Below, piece after piece: positions 36,580 through 47,510 of a stretch of DNA of 64,000 nucleotides. Within the stretch, counting starts at the first letter, position 1. Each line of letters opens with the position of its first letter. Origin of the DNA: Arctopsyche grandis (lineage: Eukaryota; Arthropoda; Insecta; Trichoptera; Hydropsychidae). The translations under genes were made by a program, and so were the position numbers. Below the pieces are notes generated by a model, which saw only the letters and a program-made list of their open reading frames with translations, did no database searches and was not told where the DNA came from. The DNA is taken from positions 30,285,501-30,349,500 of the forward strand of contig NC_135359.1 in the NCBI RefSeq assembly GCF_051622035.1. Direction: 5' to 3'.

Positions 36580-37079
36580 GTAAGAAGGATAACTGAATTT
36601 ATCATACGGAGAAGCAATCCAGAAAAAAATGTGTGAACTTAGCTTCTCTTTTGTCGCTTCTCTCTCGTAAGTCATATGAATTAACAAATATTGAAATGCC
36701 ACTGATATAAAAAACTATTGAAATTTCTGTACGTTATGTAGACTTCTTCTTAAATAAACATATATACATACATATAGGGTTACAGAATAAAATGTAAACT
36801 TTATCTCAGAATCTTTATTTCAAAAAACTTTTCTAACAATTGACATATTAAAACTAAAAAACGAAGCAAACGAGCACAATCATTCAAAAGAGCATTTCAC
36901 CCATTGATGTAATTTCAATATTAAAGAACTTCTCACGAGCCACTGATTCAAATCGTGACTAGATAGGAATAGAAATTATGAGGGAGAAATGAGACGATGA
37001 CCTTTGAAAAAATAAACTTTTCATCTCATTCGTTTAACTTTGAACTTCATATTAATTTCTAATTCTTATTTTATTTATA
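36580..37079. other. Intergenic DNA, nothing recognised
   Basis: AT-rich unique sequence. Confidence 0.4.
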
Positions 37080-37556
37080 CCTGTAATTTTGGTTCACTGA
37101 AGCATTATAGAGAGAATATAATGCGCCAAAATGATCTACATAAGAAAACAAGAAAAAAAATACGTTAGAATAATAAAGCAAAAGCAGAAAAATATGATAA
37201 AAATCAAAAGAAAAATAATACATAAAAATGAAAGCAAGATCAAATAATCAAATAAATAAAATACATAGTAGGGAATGTCTTGCATATATGTATTACATAA
37301 GAACCAGCTGTCGGTACAACACATCCCCGTGAGGCCCGAATGGAAGAGAGAAGATCAAAATTCCACTCATACATCACATCCAATTATGAAAATAATGAGT
37401 GCAGGCTACCAGACAAACAAGTTAAAATAATATCTGATAAACTACGCTCGCTGAGTTGGAAAATATCACATTCAGGCACGGCAGCAACGATTTCATTAAA
37501 AAGTCGGATAGCTCTTGGAATAGGAGTCATCCGACAAAGAGCTGTGTGGTAGGAGG
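37080..37556 (-). pseudogene. LINE C-terminus and 3' UTR
   Basis: Minus strand: ALCRMTPIPRAIRLFNEIVA and VPECDIFQLSERSLSDII end at a stop (37384-37386). This is the usual tail of many LINE ORF2 proteins (..PR.IRLFN......DIF). The 3' UTR carries CATTTTGGCGCATTATA, shared with the LINE end at 22641-22990. 5'-truncated. Confidence 0.65.
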
Positions 37557-37798
37557 TTTAACCATCAAATGATGATGCCTAACACGCATATCATTATTAG
37601 GGACATAAAGTTCCAACTGTTTTTCCATAGAACATATTATACATTCAGGTTCATTGTCTCGATTGCCTATCCAATCATCTTCATCCGCTTCTGTGTTCCA
37701 CGCATTTACATACATAGTTCATCCGTTAAACTTGCTTCTACATATCTTTTTGGGTACCGTTCGAAAACTCATCGTACATTTGCTATACCAGCAACCTT

Positions 37799-38366
37799 AA
37801 TCCTTTGAGTGCTGACATCTTTTCTGTTCAAAGCCCGCCACGCTGAAAATTTCTCCAAAATTTCCAACTAGAATTATCTAGAAATCCAACAGAAAGCATG
37901 TATAAAAATTTTAGCTAATCCAAACAAACTCCAGATAACTACCGCCGAAGATTTCGAGTTTTGTAAAGGTGTGTTTAGACTCTCTAATATATCTTGCAAC
38001 AATATAAAATAAACATAATAAGTCTATTGTTCAATGTACTTTTCCAAAACCATCTTTCATCTTCTTCATTGTTGCTAAAATGTAATGCTCACAATCTACA
38101 TGCCAAGCCACAATCTAAAATACTCAGCAGTTAGGGATTTCCAGCGAGAAATTCTGCTATGGTCATAAATTCAGAAATTCCTGTGTAAACCAGTCTTTAT
38201 AAACGTTGACACGGATTACATGACCCATGTTCAATGCATTTTTTTTCAATGCTAATTGGAAAGGCTTAGCGGGAAGTATTCTTGTTTATTTTTTACATAC
38301 TCAAAATACAACGACTATCGGCGTATTTCAGACTCATGGACTTGTTGGCAAAACGCCGATCATTAA
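37799..38366 (+). mobile_element. Second copy of the piggyBac-like-ended repeat
   Basis: Starts TTAATCCTTTGAGTGCTGAC and parallels 11055-11590 to its end (TTGTTGGCAAAACGCC). Confidence 0.55.
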
Positions 38367-38389
38367 GCATGAATCTTAATATACCCATT

Positions 38390-38785
38390 ATACGCATATT
38401 TTAGATGGACGTAATCTTGAAACCGTTAGGGAAGTCAAGAACCTGGGACAACTGCTGACGGAGGATCTCTCTGATGACCGAAAGACAAAGAAGAGCTATT
38501 TGTGTAAGGGCAAATATGCTGGTAAGACAGTTTTACCACTCCAGTGTAGAGGTAAAGAGACAATTATATATGTCCTTTTGTACTAGCCTTTATACTGGAG
38601 AATTATGGACCAGATACAAGCGCGAAATGATGAGGAAGATAAAGGTACAATATAACAACTGCTACCGTGCTCTCTTCAGGCTACCTAGGGGCTGCAGCGC
38701 ATCGCAAATATTTGTGCATGGGCATGTGCCTCACTTTGAGGCCATTCTCAGGATGAGAGCGGCCTCTCTACGTCTTCGTATATTT
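38390..38785 (+). pseudogene. LINE reverse transcriptase C-terminal fragment
   Basis: DGRNLETVREVKNLGQLLTE continues, after a frameshift, as RRAICVRANMLVRQFYHSS, EVKRQLYMSFCTSLYTGELW and NNCYRALFRLPRGCSASQIF. The block (ANMLVR.F..CS..VK..LF..YCTSLYT..LW...N..R.L..LPR.CSAS..FV) is the thumb/C-terminus common in insect and vertebrate LINEs. The frameshift shows decay. Confidence 0.85.
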
Positions 38786-39016
38786 TTATCTTCTTGCTGC
38801 TGCATCGTCTCATCTGCATTCTTCACTGTATGTTCGATGGATGGAGCTACTCCACCGACTGCCTTAAATGGACATTGAGCTGGTTTATAATTGATTGCTC
38901 TTATTATTATTATTATCATTTATTATTATTATTATTTATATATTTATTTATTTATTTTTCTTTACTATTTTTCCACAATGCTTTTATTATCTTTATATAT
39001 ATATATATTATTTGGG
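38786..39016. other. AT-rich LINE tail region
   Basis: Probably the remainder of the LINE followed by TTATTA/TTTA simple sequence. Confidence 0.3.
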
Positions 39017-39290
39017 TCTACCGCACGGGACCGAAAGTGAAAAGGTCGAAAAAGCAAATATCGGAAAATCGAAAGATCTTAAGTCGAAAGATAAAAAAAG
39101 GTGCATGGTAAATGGTACTATATATATAATATATATCAGTGGCATGCGGTGAAATTATCTCTTTTTTTTTTGTCATACATCCATGTTTAATGTGCGCGCG
39201 CAGAAAACGGGAGGAAAAGCCTGTTCCTCTTGTTCCTGTTATATCCTGCTCGCGCAAATTAAGTGAGAATGTACGATGGGGGGAAGAGAG
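39017..39290. mobile_element. Foldback-element relative, truncated
   Basis: Left end GGGTCTACCGCACGGGACCG and centre AATGTGCGCGCGCAG as in 14033-14425 and 54150-54555, with the ATATATAT / AGTGGCATGCGGTG interior of the latter. The right inverted end is missing, cut after GAGAGACTT. Confidence 0.65.
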
Positions 39291-39435
39291 ACTTATATAT
39301 ACTTACCGTTTTTCATATGTATGCATGATAAACGAATATTTTAGAATTTTTCATGGTCACCCATATTATTTATATGGGAGTTGGGGATTGCATTATTCTC
39401 CCCTTTGCCTGGAATGAAAATGTATTATTATTATA

Positions 39436-39720
39436 CTAGTGGTTTTACTCTCACGGTATTTGTAATATAAATCGCTTAAACATTATTAATCTAATAGTAC
39501 ACATTTTATTAAATTTATTTGAATAGTTTTATTTCATATAAATTTATTTGAATAATCATTTGTGTTTTTTATTAAATTGACTGTCACGAACAAACAAACA
39601 TATATACTGTGTATTTCGAAATTATATGTATACCAGAATCCGGTGCCTGCGTTCCCGGAGCCTTCGCCCCCAGCGGCTGCGCCCCCGGCGCCTTCGCCTC
39701 CGGGGCCGATTCAAAGGATT
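39436..39720 (-). mobile_element. Decayed Helitron-like unit with GC-rich block
   Basis: Minus strand ends CTAG (39436-39439) after an altered GCGAAGCC motif; the body matches the units at 7156-8640. 39645-39710 is a GC-rich block of CTTCGCC/CCCCCGG words, as seen inside the Helitron-like element at 63480-63562. Confidence 0.5.
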
Positions 39721-39844
39721 CAATCCTTTGAATCGAAAAAAATCGAATCGGCGCATATAAATCGAAAAATTATTAATTAATATAAAAAAAAAGTTTTTTA
39801 AAAACATACCTCTTGTATAATTTGTATATAAAATTATTATTTTA

Positions 39845-40105
39845 ATAAAAACACCAATATATTTTTTTTACTACCGCCATCTATGTATAAAATTAATGAC
39901 TACCAACTGTCACCGAGATTAAAAATCTTCGGACCTGAAATGCTTCTTATACGATATGTTATCTCTATCGTAATGGCGGAGGCTCCATTTACTTATATTG
40001 ATGATCAAAATGAGCAATATGGCAAAGTATGAAAATGATCGGATAAGAGGCAAACTTTTTCCTGAATTGTAATCGTAAGTGAAACGTTAAGGAGGTATGT
40101 AAAAA
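39845..40105 (+). repeat. Short form of the 500-bp repeat family
   Basis: TACTACCGCCATCTATGTAT, TATCTCTATCGTAATGGCGG and ATGAGCAATATGGCAAAGTA occur here and at 50868-51100 in the same order; ends near AAGGAGGTATGT. Confidence 0.7.
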
Positions 40106-41030
40106 ATAAATCGAATTTGTTTATGAACTACGAACCAACGAACGAAGGTTACATACATATGTGTACATACCAAGTCTTTTTCCATATTATATATTAGATA
40201 TGTATGATTGGTTAAAAAATCTTCAAATATATGCACAATCTGATGAAAATTTTCATACAATAATGACGATTTTCCCAAGGTTGTATACAATTGGTTCAAT
40301 GCAATGCAGAGATAGGGTCAACGTTTGTTGGAGAAGAGGTCGCGTGCCGCTGGCCGATTAGCAGTTAGTACTGTTATCGGAAACCGTCGACGACAACAAC
40401 CACTTGTAACATGTCCACCACCACCACCGAGTCCTCCTCACACTCATTTGTAACGCTGGAAACGTGTCGCATTCCTGACGATGAGGCTGGAGATTTTTAC
40501 TTTCGATTTTGCACACGCAATAAGGAGTGTCACAACACCAGTTGATCTTTAGCCCGCGATGCTGCGAGGTCGTTGCGATCACTTACCAGACCCAAGACTA
40601 GAACTGTCAGATGGGCAGTCATGTATGATAGAATCGGAAGTCTCCATACGTCAACATTGTTTATTTCTTGGGTACGTGTGAGTAATCGCGACGCCCTCTA
40701 TCGTTTGGAAAATTCATATGAGGCAACTGCCGCGTTTGTTCTTTAAATTGCCACTAAGTGAACGCACTCTTGAATGTGTGGTCTATTGTTTGGCGGCAAT
40801 GAGAGCGAGAATGATTCCGCGTATGCGAATTTGCGCAACGCGACGCCACTGGAGTTTTCTGGGGAAAATTCGGTGGCATTGTGTGAAAAGTGAAAGGCGA
40901 TGTCGTACCTTATCATTATTTTTCCGTTTCAATTTTCGCTCTCCAATGAAAATGAAAATGATTTTCAAGGAAATGGATCTTGTTTTGACTTTGCAAATAT
41001 TAGAAGTTAACACTTAGCTTACGGACACAG
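40106..41030 (+). other. Less AT-rich island with small ORFs
   Basis: 40360-41020 has gene-like composition. An ATG at 40410 opens 44 codons starting MSTTTTESSSHSFVTLETC and ending in TGA (40542-40544), preceded by leader-like sequence. A second frame (40718-41017) has no homology I know. Possible leader/first exon; unproven. Confidence 0.2.
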
Positions 41031-41034
41031 CAGG

Positions 41035-41765
41035 GGTAAGCATCAACGGTCGGTTCGCAGACGATATAGTTTTAATAGCTCGCGATCCAGCTATTTAACA
41101 GACTAACACAACTGGACAGGGAAAGTAGGAAAGTAGACTTAAAAATGAACGTAGATAAGACCAAACTAATGTTCAATAGTTATTGCATGCCTGATAGCAT
41201 TTCATTAGATGATAAAATAGTAAAAGTAGTAAATAATTATTTAGGTCAAATAATAGACATGTCCGGTAGTAAAGAAGATGAAATTAGGATAGAATGCATT
41301 TGGAAGAATGAATGTTGTTTTTAAATAAAAAATATCACTCTGTCTGAAGAAAAAGATCTTCGATCAATGGTTTTTGTCATATGGGACATTGAACGCCAAG
41401 TTTCTACACAAAGTCCAATGCACTCAAAAAAGTATGGAACGTTGTATGCTTGGCATTACAAGGAAAGATAGGAAATGGAATACGTGGGTGAGAAGTTTGA
41501 CAAAGGTAGTAGACATAGTGGATAGAGTAAAGCGATTAAAATGGTAATGGGCGGGCCACGTGGCTAGAAGAATGGACAAAATAAGTGCTAGAATGGTACC
41601 CAAGAGAATGCAAAAGGGTAAAAGAAAGACTGTAAGGAAGATGGGTAGACGAAATTAGGAAAATGTGTGGAGTGAGATGGATGAGAGTTGCGCAAAACAG
41701 AGACTAGTGGAGGCGTGTTGGAAAGGCTTTCATCCAGCAGTGCATGGTGAGTGGCTGTAGATGAT
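41035..41765 (+). pseudogene. RTE-like LINE fragment
   Basis: FADDIVLIA (the reverse transcriptase catalytic box), then KMNVDKTKLMFNSYCMPDSI, and near the end HVARRMDK, MCGVRWMRVAQNRD and the degenerate GKAFIQQ. This order is typical of RTE-type ORF ends. Several in-frame stops and shifts show it is dead. A sister copy lies in the last intron of mS39 (48018-48715). Confidence 0.8.
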
Positions 41766-41896
41766 ATATACACGTGTGCATAAAAATTTCAGTTCTCATT
41801 AACGAATACACAAGCAAACTGCCTCGTGTGACGTTACGCAAGTATAGTAGACCGCGCGCAATCCACCAGCTTGACGATTCATAGTGACAAGTGAAT

Positions 41897-42220
41897 ATGA
41901 CGATTTTACTATGCAAAAGGTTACCAGCTGCTGACTCAACCCAATTTGAGGAAGAAACACATGACACGATGACTGTGGGTCATTCACCAAAACAACAACG
42001 CGTCTTGTCAACTTCATTATCTTCAATTTACACACGTGCCATTGTGTCGAGGCCCAAACAATCAGATTTACTTTCGTCAACATTGCATCACAGCGATGCT
42101 CTGCTCTCGTTGCGAAAAGTTTTAAAATTTCCGAAATGGGCGTCGTTATCATTGTTCGAGAAGGAAAACTCGGCCATAGCACACATCATTGTTTTGCAAT
42201 ACCAAAATATGTGCATATAG
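41897..42220 (+). CDS. Hypothetical ORF, 107 codons
   Basis: From an ATG (41897) to TAG, in a less AT-rich island. The predicted protein is polar and serine-rich with an acidic patch (QFEEETHD); no family recognised. An overlapping minus-strand frame of 127 codons (41799-42182) is also open, so the coding strand, if any, is uncertain. Confidence 0.2.
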   Translation: MTILLCKRLPAADSTQFEEETHDTMTVGHSPKQQRVLSTSLSSIYTRAIVSRPKQSDLLSSTLHHSDALLSLRKVLKFPKWASLSLFEKENSAIAHIIVLQYQNMCI

Positions 42221-42619
42221 TACATACGATTGATGTGAACGTGCGCGAATCAATGGCACATTTACAACATTGCTCGTTTGTGACTGCTCGTGTTAAACGA
42301 AACCTGTACGGCTATTATTTATGGACGGAAGTTGCGTTTTATGCATCCTGTATCATTTCCCAAATTGACTTTTGTACGTTTCATCGCAGTTAACCCTTTC
42401 GGTACCGGAGGCAAATTGCTAGAAATCGCTTCTCTCCGTTTGCCATTTGTGGACGAGCAGGTTCCTGCATTACCAACCGCCTTTCCGGTTCCTCTTCTCT
42501 CTATGTGCATACATATGCACTTACATGGGAAAATGCAACTCGTAAGAATGCATATAAGAATCTATTTTTTCAATCTAATATATAATTTCGAAAGAGACTT
42601 TGTATGTAAGTATGTACAT
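42221..42619. other. Intergenic DNA with Helitron scrap
   Basis: 42570-42610 carries TATATAATTTCGAAAGAGAC, the 5'-end word of the units at 7156-8640. 42390-42500 is less AT-rich but unassigned. Confidence 0.35.
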
Positions 42620-43045
42620 ATATGTATATAAGTAATAAGTCAATATTTTTATACTTTAGTTTAGTTATGTAATGTGCTATTTAATCATATTATAGCTTTC
42701 ATTCTTTTCCTTTTCATTTGTTTATTTTGTATTTACCTTTTTCATTTGTTTTATATTTGTAAATTTCAATTTCTTCTTATATTCTATTTTATAACCTTTT
42801 CCAAATATTTTAATACTATAGTTTAATTATGCAATGTTCTACATATTTTGTCATGCCTTTATTCTTTCCTTTTTAATTTGTTTTCCTTTTATTTATCTTT
42901 TTCATTTTTGTAAAAATCTATTATTGGACTCGGATGTTACATATATTATTTATTTACTATTTTTTTTTTTTATACATATCTATGTACATCCTGTCTGTTG
43001 ATTTTTCAATTGATAAAATAAAATAAAAATAAAATAAAATAGAAA
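42620..43045 (+). mobile_element. LINE 3' tail
   Basis: Ends ATCCTGTCTGTTGATTTTTC then (AAAT)n; the reverse of 16150-16340. Only the 3' UTR remains, with no coding part. It contains an internal partial duplication (TTTAGTTTAGTTATG / ATAGTTTAATTATG). Confidence 0.55.
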
Positions 43046-43137
43046 TTTTAATTTGTTTTTCGATTACCAACAAACCTTAAATATATACATACATACATAC
43101 AAAGGCGCTTTCGAAATCATATACATATTAGATATTT

Positions 43138-43545
43138 AGCCAGCAGTATGGCTTAATGGTGGGTTCAATCCGCCATACTGCTGGTTAGATTTGGGGGTAT
43201 TTGTGACTCCAAATCGATAGTTTCTTACTAGAGTTTGCCAATTTTATCTAATCATTGTTGAAACGGTTCCTCAAAATTGGCAAAAAATCATCTTTCCTGC
43301 TGTCACAAATCTTCTGTATTTATTGTGTGTACAATTTGTAAAAATTATGTACAAAATCTAAATCCATAGATGTCTCAATGGATTAATTATGTAATTAATT
43401 AATTAATTAATTGTCATTTCGTGTTCTTCAGCTTCTGGAAATATGTATAGTGATTTATGTAATAATAATAATGCTGCATTGTTTGTAATTAATTATCCAT
43501 GAAGGCGCATTGGAGTCTTCCTGGTATATATCTATGTAAAATAAA
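43138..43545 (+). mobile_element. tRNA-derived SINE
   Basis: Head AGCCAGCAGTATGGCTTAAT with a shortened tRNA-like part, B-box region GGGTTCAATCC, full body and tail CTTCCTGGTATATATC. Confidence 0.75.
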
Positions 43546-43835
43546 ATAAAATATCACCCCCCCTCTTGAAAAATTCCTGATTCAAGATTCAAACCTACAG
43601 TTTTCAATATAGAAGCACTAAATGCGATATATTATCTAATAGTTCTCTCAACTTAGACCGTAGATAGTTTTTTAGTAGAGGTTAGAGCCCTTTAAAGGGA
43701 TTTTTTCCTAAAATTCATTCACCTGCAACACCAACCAGTTCAACTTACATGAAAAGTGAAATGCGGGCTTAAATAAATAACAATTGAATGATTTTTATTT
43801 TATTTTATTAATAATTCAAATATACTATCATGATA

Positions 43836-44085
43836 TGAGCCGTTATAATTGAAAACGGAAAAAATTTACTTTTCTACAGTTTGAGAAATATCTCGCAAAA
43901 TATATTAAATATAATGTTTTGGGTTTAACAATATTTAATAAAAATACTGGTGGCCTGTAATACGTTTATCCTACTTTTCCGAGATTCTGAACAAATCGAA
44001 TTCAAATAAGTGTATGAAGTCAAACAGAAATAGTGTTTTTGGAACTGAAAATTGGACTTCCGGAACTTTCAAATATAACGGCTCA
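43836..44085. mobile_element. TA-flanked MITE, Tc1/mariner-like
   Basis: Inverted ends of about 20 bp, TGAGCCGTTATAATTGAAA and its near complement at 44065-44085, each next to a TA (43834-43835 and 44086-44087). 250 bp long with no coding capacity. The TA duplication suggests a Tc1/mariner-type transposase in trans. Confidence 0.7.
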
Positions 44086-44681
44086 TATATAAATATACTA
44101 ACAAAGCGATAAACAATAATTGGAAAAAAATTACAGTAAGTGCAGTATATTTTAGCGTATTGTTTAGATTAAGTCTCAACCGAGTCTGAGCTGCACGGAG
44201 GAAATGAAAACTGATTTGAATATTCATATGCACCAGTAAAAGAGTCATAATGGTCACGTTTTAGTAAACATCCGTGTCAATAGCTTAATTTTATCTCTAA
44301 CAGTTTTCACCTGTGAGATTAATTAAATCTGCATTAATTTTGAAAGTAAACTTCCCTAATATCATAAACATATCATGCAATTAACATAATACAAGTACTG
44401 TCCTGAATTTCATACACAAACATACAATACAAAATAATTAAATAAATATACACACATAGGTATATGTACATATAAATAAATTAATCGAAACAAAAATAAA
44501 ACTATTTCATATTAGTAAGTACTTATTTATAATATAATAAATTAAAATCTATTGCGATTACATGCAAGTATGTGATATTAAAACTTAAAAAAAATTCAAT
44601 GATTAAAACCAAAACTGAAAAATTAGATCTTCAAGTCCAATTCAACAACATCTTAAATTAAATCAAATTAAATCATAATTC
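44086..44681. other. AT-rich DNA downstream of the RING gene
   Basis: Includes the presumed 3' UTR of the minus-strand gene ending at 44682. I see no canonical AATAAA at a fitting distance. Confidence 0.35.
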
Positions 44682-45937
44682 CTAATCATTTTTTTTCTTT
44701 GATGAAACATAAGACTTTATTGTAGTAGGTGGTGTTAATAACATAATTTCATTTAAATTAAATGCACTCTTTGGGCGCTGAAAATAATAAATAAAAAAAA
44801 TGTATAAATATGCATATGCATAATATGCATGCATGTTTAATACTTCGTAAATCATGTTTCAATAAGAATGTATTTATACATAATTAGTGGACGAGCAGCT
44901 GCCTACGTTACGGGTCAAACTAACACGACACGGTGTCACAAAACTCGAAACCAGCCTCTGAAAAGTAAATTAAAATCATTATTGTATCATAAAACATCAA
45001 TGCTGCATTATTTATGTACCTGTCTCATATTTTCGAGAGTGGACATGTAAGAATGTCTCGAAGGAGCCGGCGGCGCACCTGATTCAAGATAAATTAAATA
45101 TGTACAGCACACGTTTACATAGTCAATGAAACACTTATTATTTGTGAACTTATTACTATGATGAGATATATACGATGGACTGGGTTTTGGACGATCGCAG
45201 TAATACTTGAACATGTATTTCAATGCATTATTTACCCGGCGTAACTTGCGTAATCCCCTGTAGATATTCCTAACAACTTTGGTCAATTGTTGTATTTCGG
45301 ACGTTATAAGCATATGTTGTTTTTCCTGAAATGACGGAGCATTCAAGCAATAAGACTCACGATGCAAAGAAACACGGCATCGATAATTTTAATAACGAGA
45401 GTCAATTTAGCAACCAAAAATAAATAATGAGAAAATAAATTAGTCCTGTGATTTTTCTGGAATCTGATTACTTCGGTTAACTTCAACGCCAACTTTACAG
45501 GTTCGGCAAAGTATTCCTTCACTTGGTCAGACATTTCCTAAGCATACAACACAGACATGTTAGTTGAGTGTAATGTGACAATGTTTAAGTGAAAACATAT
45601 TTAAGACTAACGTCCGGGCTCAGTCTTATCCATGTATAGTTGCGATAGCACATTTTGCACTCCGCGCCATTCACATCTGCTTAGATAAAATAATTTAATA
45701 ATTAATTTTTTAATTTTACAGTAAATTTAAGTAGTAAAAATTCATTTGTTTCAGATTTGTTCTATGAAAATTTTAATGTATGAAAAATATAATACAGCGT
45801 GGAAAATTGACTAATCGCAATATATGTATACCTGAATTGCAACATTGTGAGCAAAAAATGTGTCCACAGCTGGTGAGGATGAAGGGGATTGTACGTCTTG
45901 GCTGCCTCCAGCAGGAGTTGCAATGAATCCAATCCAT
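44682..45937 (-). CDS. RNF212/Zip3-like RING protein (meiotic crossover factor)
   Basis: Six exons on the minus strand: 45832-45937, 45612-45676, 45472-45537, 45236-45325, 44907-44957, 44682-44777. All introns are GT-AG, phases match, and the total is 474 bases, 157 residues. The start MDWIHCNSCW is the family's usual opening. The RING is C3HC4: C6, C9, C24, H26, C29, C32, C42, C45, with LTSCGHIFCSQC in the middle. The next 65 residues look helical (EEKQHMLITSEIQQLTKVV...LRKLRR), as in RNF212, Zip3 and fly Vilya/Narya/Nenya, and the tail is short with Ser, Thr and Lys. Those proteins act as SUMO/ubiquitin E3-type factors on meiotic chromosomes and mark crossover sites. The first four exons are solid; the last two rest on splice signals and frame only. 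SINEs sit 140 bp upstream, and a broken copy of the start lies at 35646-35828. Confidence 0.85.
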
Positions 45938-46073
45938 TATATTCAAAATTAGCGCACCTCTGTTGCTATGCCATAAACAAATGTTTGGATACAGATTGAA
46001 GATTTTATGACCATATATCTAAAATGATAGAAATTTATAACATATCCAAATTGAAATATCATACATGATTGAA

Positions 46074-46510
46074 TAGCAGCATAGCTCGGTCTTTAAGCTT
46101 CTGCTTAGCGTCGTGAGGTGCCGGGTTCGATCCCAGGGCCGGGCCTCGAATGAAAATGAATTTTTCAGAGTATGCTGTTGGTCAGATCTGGATTTGTGAC
46201 TCCAGGTTGATCGTTTCCTATCAGAGTTTGCCAATTTTCTCTGATTTCATTGTTGAAACGGTTCCCGGTAAAAATTGGCTAAAAACCTTCCTATGTATAT
46301 ACAATATGTCACCTATAATTTGTGATTGATTAATGTGCAATAAATAAGTTTGTGTACAATTTGATAGATGTCTCATTGATTTGCGAGTTTTTCAGTGTCT
46401 CGTAATTCAGTGACTTATATAATGAATAAAAAATGCTGCAATTTTTGTAATTGGCCAGGAAGGCGCATTGGGATTGCCTGTAATGCCTTCCTGGTATGTA
46501 ATTAATAAAA
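46074..46510 (+). mobile_element. tRNA-derived SINE next to the RING gene start
   Basis: Head AGCAGCATAGCTCGGTC, B box GGGTTCGATCCC, tail GGCGCATTGGGATTGCC and CCTTCCTGGTATG. It lies about 140 bp upstream of the RNF212-like start codon, pointing away from it. Confidence 0.8.
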
Positions 46511-46513
46511 AAA

Positions 46514-46985
46514 GAAGCCAGCAGCATGGCTCGGTGCTTGGGCTTTTGCCTAGCGCCTAGAGGTCACCGGGTTTGATCCCGTGAGGTGACCTCGATTGAA
46601 AATAGTTTATTCCGAGTATATTATCTGTAATGCAGCAGGTCAGACTTGGATATTTGTGCCTCCAGGTCGATCTTTTCCTATCAGAGTTTGCCAATTTATC
46701 TGATTTCATTGTTGAAACGGTTCCCTATTAAAATTGGTTAAAACCTTCCTACCTACTATGTCACCGCTATTTGAGTATGATTAATGTACAGTAAAATTAA
46801 CGTACAATTCATAGATGTCTCGTTAATTTGCGAGTTTTCAGTGTCTTGTAATTCAGCGACTTGGGTAATAAAAAGCCATGTGAAACGTAAAGGAGGTATG
46901 TAAAAATGCTGCATTGTTTGGAATTGGCCAGGAAGGCGCATTGGGGTTTACCTGTAAGGCCTAAGGTATAAAATGTAATAAATAA
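46514..46985 (+). mobile_element. tRNA-derived SINE with short foreign insert
   Basis: Full head to tail, directly behind the previous SINE. Just before AAAATGCTGCATTGTTTG it contains about 30 extra bases (GCCATGTGAAACGTAAAGGA...GGTATGT) that are the end of the 15050-15545 repeat family. Confidence 0.75.
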
Positions 46986-46989
46986 TATA

Positions 46990-47510
46990 ATAATACAGTA
47001 TAATATTCCGAGTATATTATCTGTGATGCTGCTGGTCAGATATTTGTGACTCCAAGTCGATCATTTCCTATCAGAGTTTGCCAATGTATCTGATTTCATT
47101 GTTGAAAAGGTTCCTCCATTAAATTGGCTAAAAACCCATCCTACCCACTATTTGAGTATGATTTATGTACAAAATTCATAGATGTCTCGTTAATTTCGAG
47201 TTTTTCGTTGTCTTCGTAACTCAGCGAAAACGTCAACGTATCAAAAAATGTCGCAAAGTTAGACGTGAATATTACGATTATTTTTCACCATCGAACTATA
47301 AAAATCGATTGAAATTTCTAGCATTGACTAAACCACGCAAAATGGCGAAGTTTCAAAACGATTTGAAGACTAGGAATTTTAGCTCAATCTTTTGCGAAAG
47401 CAAGCTAATAAGAGCCTTCTAAAAAAATGCTGCATTGTTTGTGATTGAACAGAAAAGCACATTGGGGTTTACCGGCTAGGCCTTCCTGGTATATATGTAT
47501 GTAAAATAAA
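46990..47510 (+). mobile_element. SINE body interrupted by THEG-like insert
   Basis: Starts within the SINE body (TATTCCGAGTATATTATCTG), lacks the tRNA-like head, and ends with the family tail (AGGCCTTCCTGGTATATA). About 200 bp of THEG-like sequence (47226-47422) replace the few bases before AAATGCTGCATTGTTTG. Confidence 0.75.
47226..47422 (+). pseudogene. THEG-like coding fragment inside a SINE
   Basis: Open for about 65 codons to TAA (47420-47422): KRQRIKKCRKVRREYYDYF, then RLKFLALTKPRKMAKFQNDL and KTRNFSS. The R-L-x-x-L-A-x-x-K-P-x-K pattern followed by a basic tail resembles the repeat of THEG/SPMAP2 sperm-axoneme proteins. The tail codons include the stop, as in the 3' part of a retrocopy or exon. 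A related, broken piece is at 25095-25215. The parent gene is not in the window, and the family assignment is from the pattern only. Confidence 0.4.

Noticed and set aside
45008..45367. 119-codon minus-strand frame containing exon 4 of the RING gene
   Set aside because: Only 45236-45325 lies between good splice sites; the rest is flanking intron.
45343..45534. Unspliced 63-codon frame starting MSDQVKEYF, with a hydrophobic tail
   Set aside because: The hydrophobic part is intron 3 read through; splicing at TTAACCGAA/GTAATC restores the RNF212-like protein.
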